This document shows, piece by piece, positions 62,416 to 64,000 of a stretch of 64,000 bases of DNA. Within the stretch, counting starts at the first letter, position 1, and each line of letters begins with the position of its first letter. Origin of the DNA: Echria macrotheca. Lineage: Eukaryota; Ascomycota; Sordariomycetes; Sordariales; Schizotheciaceae. Under the pieces are notes generated by a model, which ran no database searches, had not been told where the DNA came from, and saw only the letters and a list, made by a program, of their open reading frames with translations. The position numbers were made by a program, and so were the translations under genes. The DNA lies in NCBI GenBank assembly GCA_030411725.1, contig MU839827.1, positions 496,001 to 560,000 of the forward strand. Direction: 5' to 3'.

Positions 62416-63660
62416 TGTTGTGCTTGAAGCAGCGGGCTCTGCCTGGAACGCCGGGTGGGAATAAAACCGGGGGAAGGGTACAGAGTCGGTCAACAATCTG
62501 CGCCGCGGGGTCCTCGGTCCTGGTCGAGCGAACGACGAGTGATGCCAACGACGACGCGGTGTCGCCTGGGGGGAATTTGAGGTTGCTGTGATACGTAGAG
62601 CGCCGAATGCCAAGATTCGGACGGGGGACGAAGTTAATGTTGGCGACCAGGCGACAGAGAAGAGGGTCGAGGGGAGGTTCATAAGGAAAGCAAACCCCCG
62701 CGTTTGGGCGGGTTGGGAGATGTTTTGGAGTGGAGGGGCAGCAACAACCCCGCCCGGCGCTGCATGCACCGGCAATGACGACAGGCGCGATGCGTTGGTT
62801 GTGGGCGCGGCAGACACGCGACCCGCGCCCGATGTTTGCTGCGATGAGCAGCTCTTTCGGTTGCCGGCCTTGTTTGTTATTGGGGTCCTTCCGATTCGGG
62901 CTCTCCAGACGGGCGGAAGGGGAAGGTCGGGCGGAAGCGCGGGCAAGGCGGACCAGTGGGCTCTTTTTACTAACGGCACTTTCGGCTGTCGCAGCGATTG
63001 ATCGACCGTTGTTGTCCACTGCAGCTCGGGCCCGCTTGGAAATGGAGTCGCACTGGGGTGAGGCACACAAGTGCACGCACCATGCGTTCAGGGGGCGGGC
63101 ACCGGGCACAAACGCCCAACTGCAGTGGCTGTGGGCTCACATCGATGACATGCAGGGAAACACGGTGAACTGGATGCAGTTGGTATTTATGACGAGAAAA
63201 CACAATTTCCATAGCTTCAGACGCTCCGTCCATCCACCGCCAGATGATGCATGTACAGAATACAATACATCAATAAAACAAGCCGTGAGACCAAGTCCTC
63301 GTGCTGGCTCATCCAAGCAAAATCCCGCTCATCGACAACAGAAACCCTTGAAAGCCATGACCCCTGAGCGCCTCGTAACAAGATGAACAGGCCGGAGACC
63401 AGGCCGCACGAGCAGCCTCCGCCAGATAATAACCCGATACTTAGTGTATGATGCTGTCGCTGAAATGCCTCCGAATGCCGTCAGTCTGCGTGTCCCCATC
63501 AAATGCGGATGCGAACCGGATAACCGTAAAGAGAAACCCAACCCAATCATGTCCCCATGCCCTGCCGCCCCCCTGTCCCCCTGCCTTCATACACGTCCTG
63601 CCCACCTCCGGCCTTTGCTGGCCGTTGACCAGAAAAGCTGAACCTGCAGCCCAAAAGAAT
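62416..63660. other. aminopeptidase upstream region, possible alternative 5' coding extension
   Basis: The aminopeptidase frame is open from 62415 up to 63066 on the minus strand, with an ATG at 62682 and another at 63066. Only the part from 62682 resembles protein (a presequence-like stretch). Beyond 62700 no gene is seen until the partial gene that ends at 63661. Confidence 0.4.
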
Positions 63661-64000
63661 TCATGCCTGCTCGGCAGCTTCCTCCGCAATTTGATCCCAC
63701 CACACTCCATGCGCTGCCCTGTCCACCGCCGACACTTTGCTCATCATGTCCACCATGTCGCGGACCTTATCCACGCACTCGGCCAGACCCAGACCAGCAA
63801 GCTTCTCACCCGCCGTGCTGGTGGCTTTGACCTTTTCTGTCGCCGTGGCGGCCGCCAGTCGCGCCAAGATGTAGCCCCGGAGCCGGCTGAGTAGGAGCCG
63901 GAGCACCGGCTCTCGTGGCTCCATCTCCTGTTTGGTAGCAGCTTCGGAGCCGGCCCGCACAAACTTGTTGACCAGAGACTTCAGATGAAGCTTGGTGGCT
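63661..64000 (-). CDS. C-terminal part of a gene that continues past the window (maybe Tcp11-like)
   Basis: An open frame enters from the right edge and stops at 63661, giving at least 113 residues. It is helical and charged: TKLHLKSLVNKFVRAGS, then EPVLRLLLSRLRGYILARLA, EKLAGLGLAECVDKVRDM and AAHGVWWDQIAEEAAEQA at the end. The pattern recalls the C-terminal end of fungal Tcp11/Sok1-like proteins, which modulate cAMP-PKA signalling, but I assign that only tentatively. The start, most of the protein and any introns lie outside the window. Confidence 0.6.
   Translation of the reverse strand, partial: ATKLHLKSLVNKFVRAGSEAATKQEMEPREPVLRLLLSRLRGYILARLAAATATEKVKATSTAGEKLAGLGLAECVDKVRDMVDMMSKVSAVDRAAHGVWWDQIAEEAAEQA

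Noticed and set aside
1..64000. CRISPR arrays, telomere repeats, 5S rRNA or an rDNA unit
   Set aside because: I looked for spaced direct repeats, TTAGGG runs and the conserved 5S internal promoter words and saw none.

Overview
This window is nuclear DNA of a filamentous ascomycete. Genes carry short introns of about 40-125 nt with GT..AG ends and CTRAC-like branch sites. The families are typically fungal: Zn2Cys6 factors, a HET protein, a LaeA-like methyltransferase, DUF3176, and GH5, GH43 and CE1 secreted enzymes. The mix of plant-cell-wall enzymes and an NdvB-type GH94 suggests Sordariomycetes, perhaps Sordariales; that placement is inference. I rebuilt splice junctions by hand, and every spliced model given stays in frame to its stop.

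Layout. 1-6.9 kb is gene-poor: one two-exon small membrane protein, then four copies of a tRNA-related SINE-like repeat and one copy of a second short element. 6.9-9.3 kb holds an intronless GH94 phosphorylase gene (minus). 12.4-13.6 kb holds a four-exon GH43-like gene (minus) whose catalytic acid and base both look lost. 14.9-15.9 kb encodes an F-box protein. 17.6-24.3 kb is a regulator block: Zn2Cys6 (minus), bZIP (plus), Zn2Cys6 (plus); the two Zn2Cys6 genes share four intron positions. 24.4-27.6 kb has a divergent CE1-type esterase and a P450. An initiator tRNA-Met lies at 28.1 kb, a GH5 endoglucanase (minus) at 29.1-30.5 kb, a LaeA-like methyltransferase at 32-33.4 kb and a D-lactate dehydrogenase at 33.7-35.4 kb. 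36-38.3 kb encodes a DUF3176 membrane protein.

39-49 kb contains a HET-domain gene, a fungal zinc-finger-like gene and, on the minus strand, a STAND-like gene that lacks its NACHT part and has a membrane tail. A DUF1479 gene follows at 50.8-53.1 kb. 53.2-59.7 kb is gene-poor and contains an assembly gap inside a G tract. 59.7-62.7 kb encodes an M1 aminopeptidase with a possible second, organelle-targeting start. The C-terminal end of another gene runs off the right edge.

How the genes fit together: the secreted hydrolases (GH5, CE1, GH43-like) and the intracellular GH94 enzyme suggest a plant-biomass lifestyle. The regulator block next to the esterase and P450 could control a small catabolic or secondary-metabolism locus, but no PKS or NRPS gene is present. 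The HET/STAND stretch looks like an allorecognition-type region. The best candidates for something undescribed are the two short repeat families, the TA-flanked palindromic element at 38.5 kb, the catalytically dead GH43 and the paralogous regulator trio.
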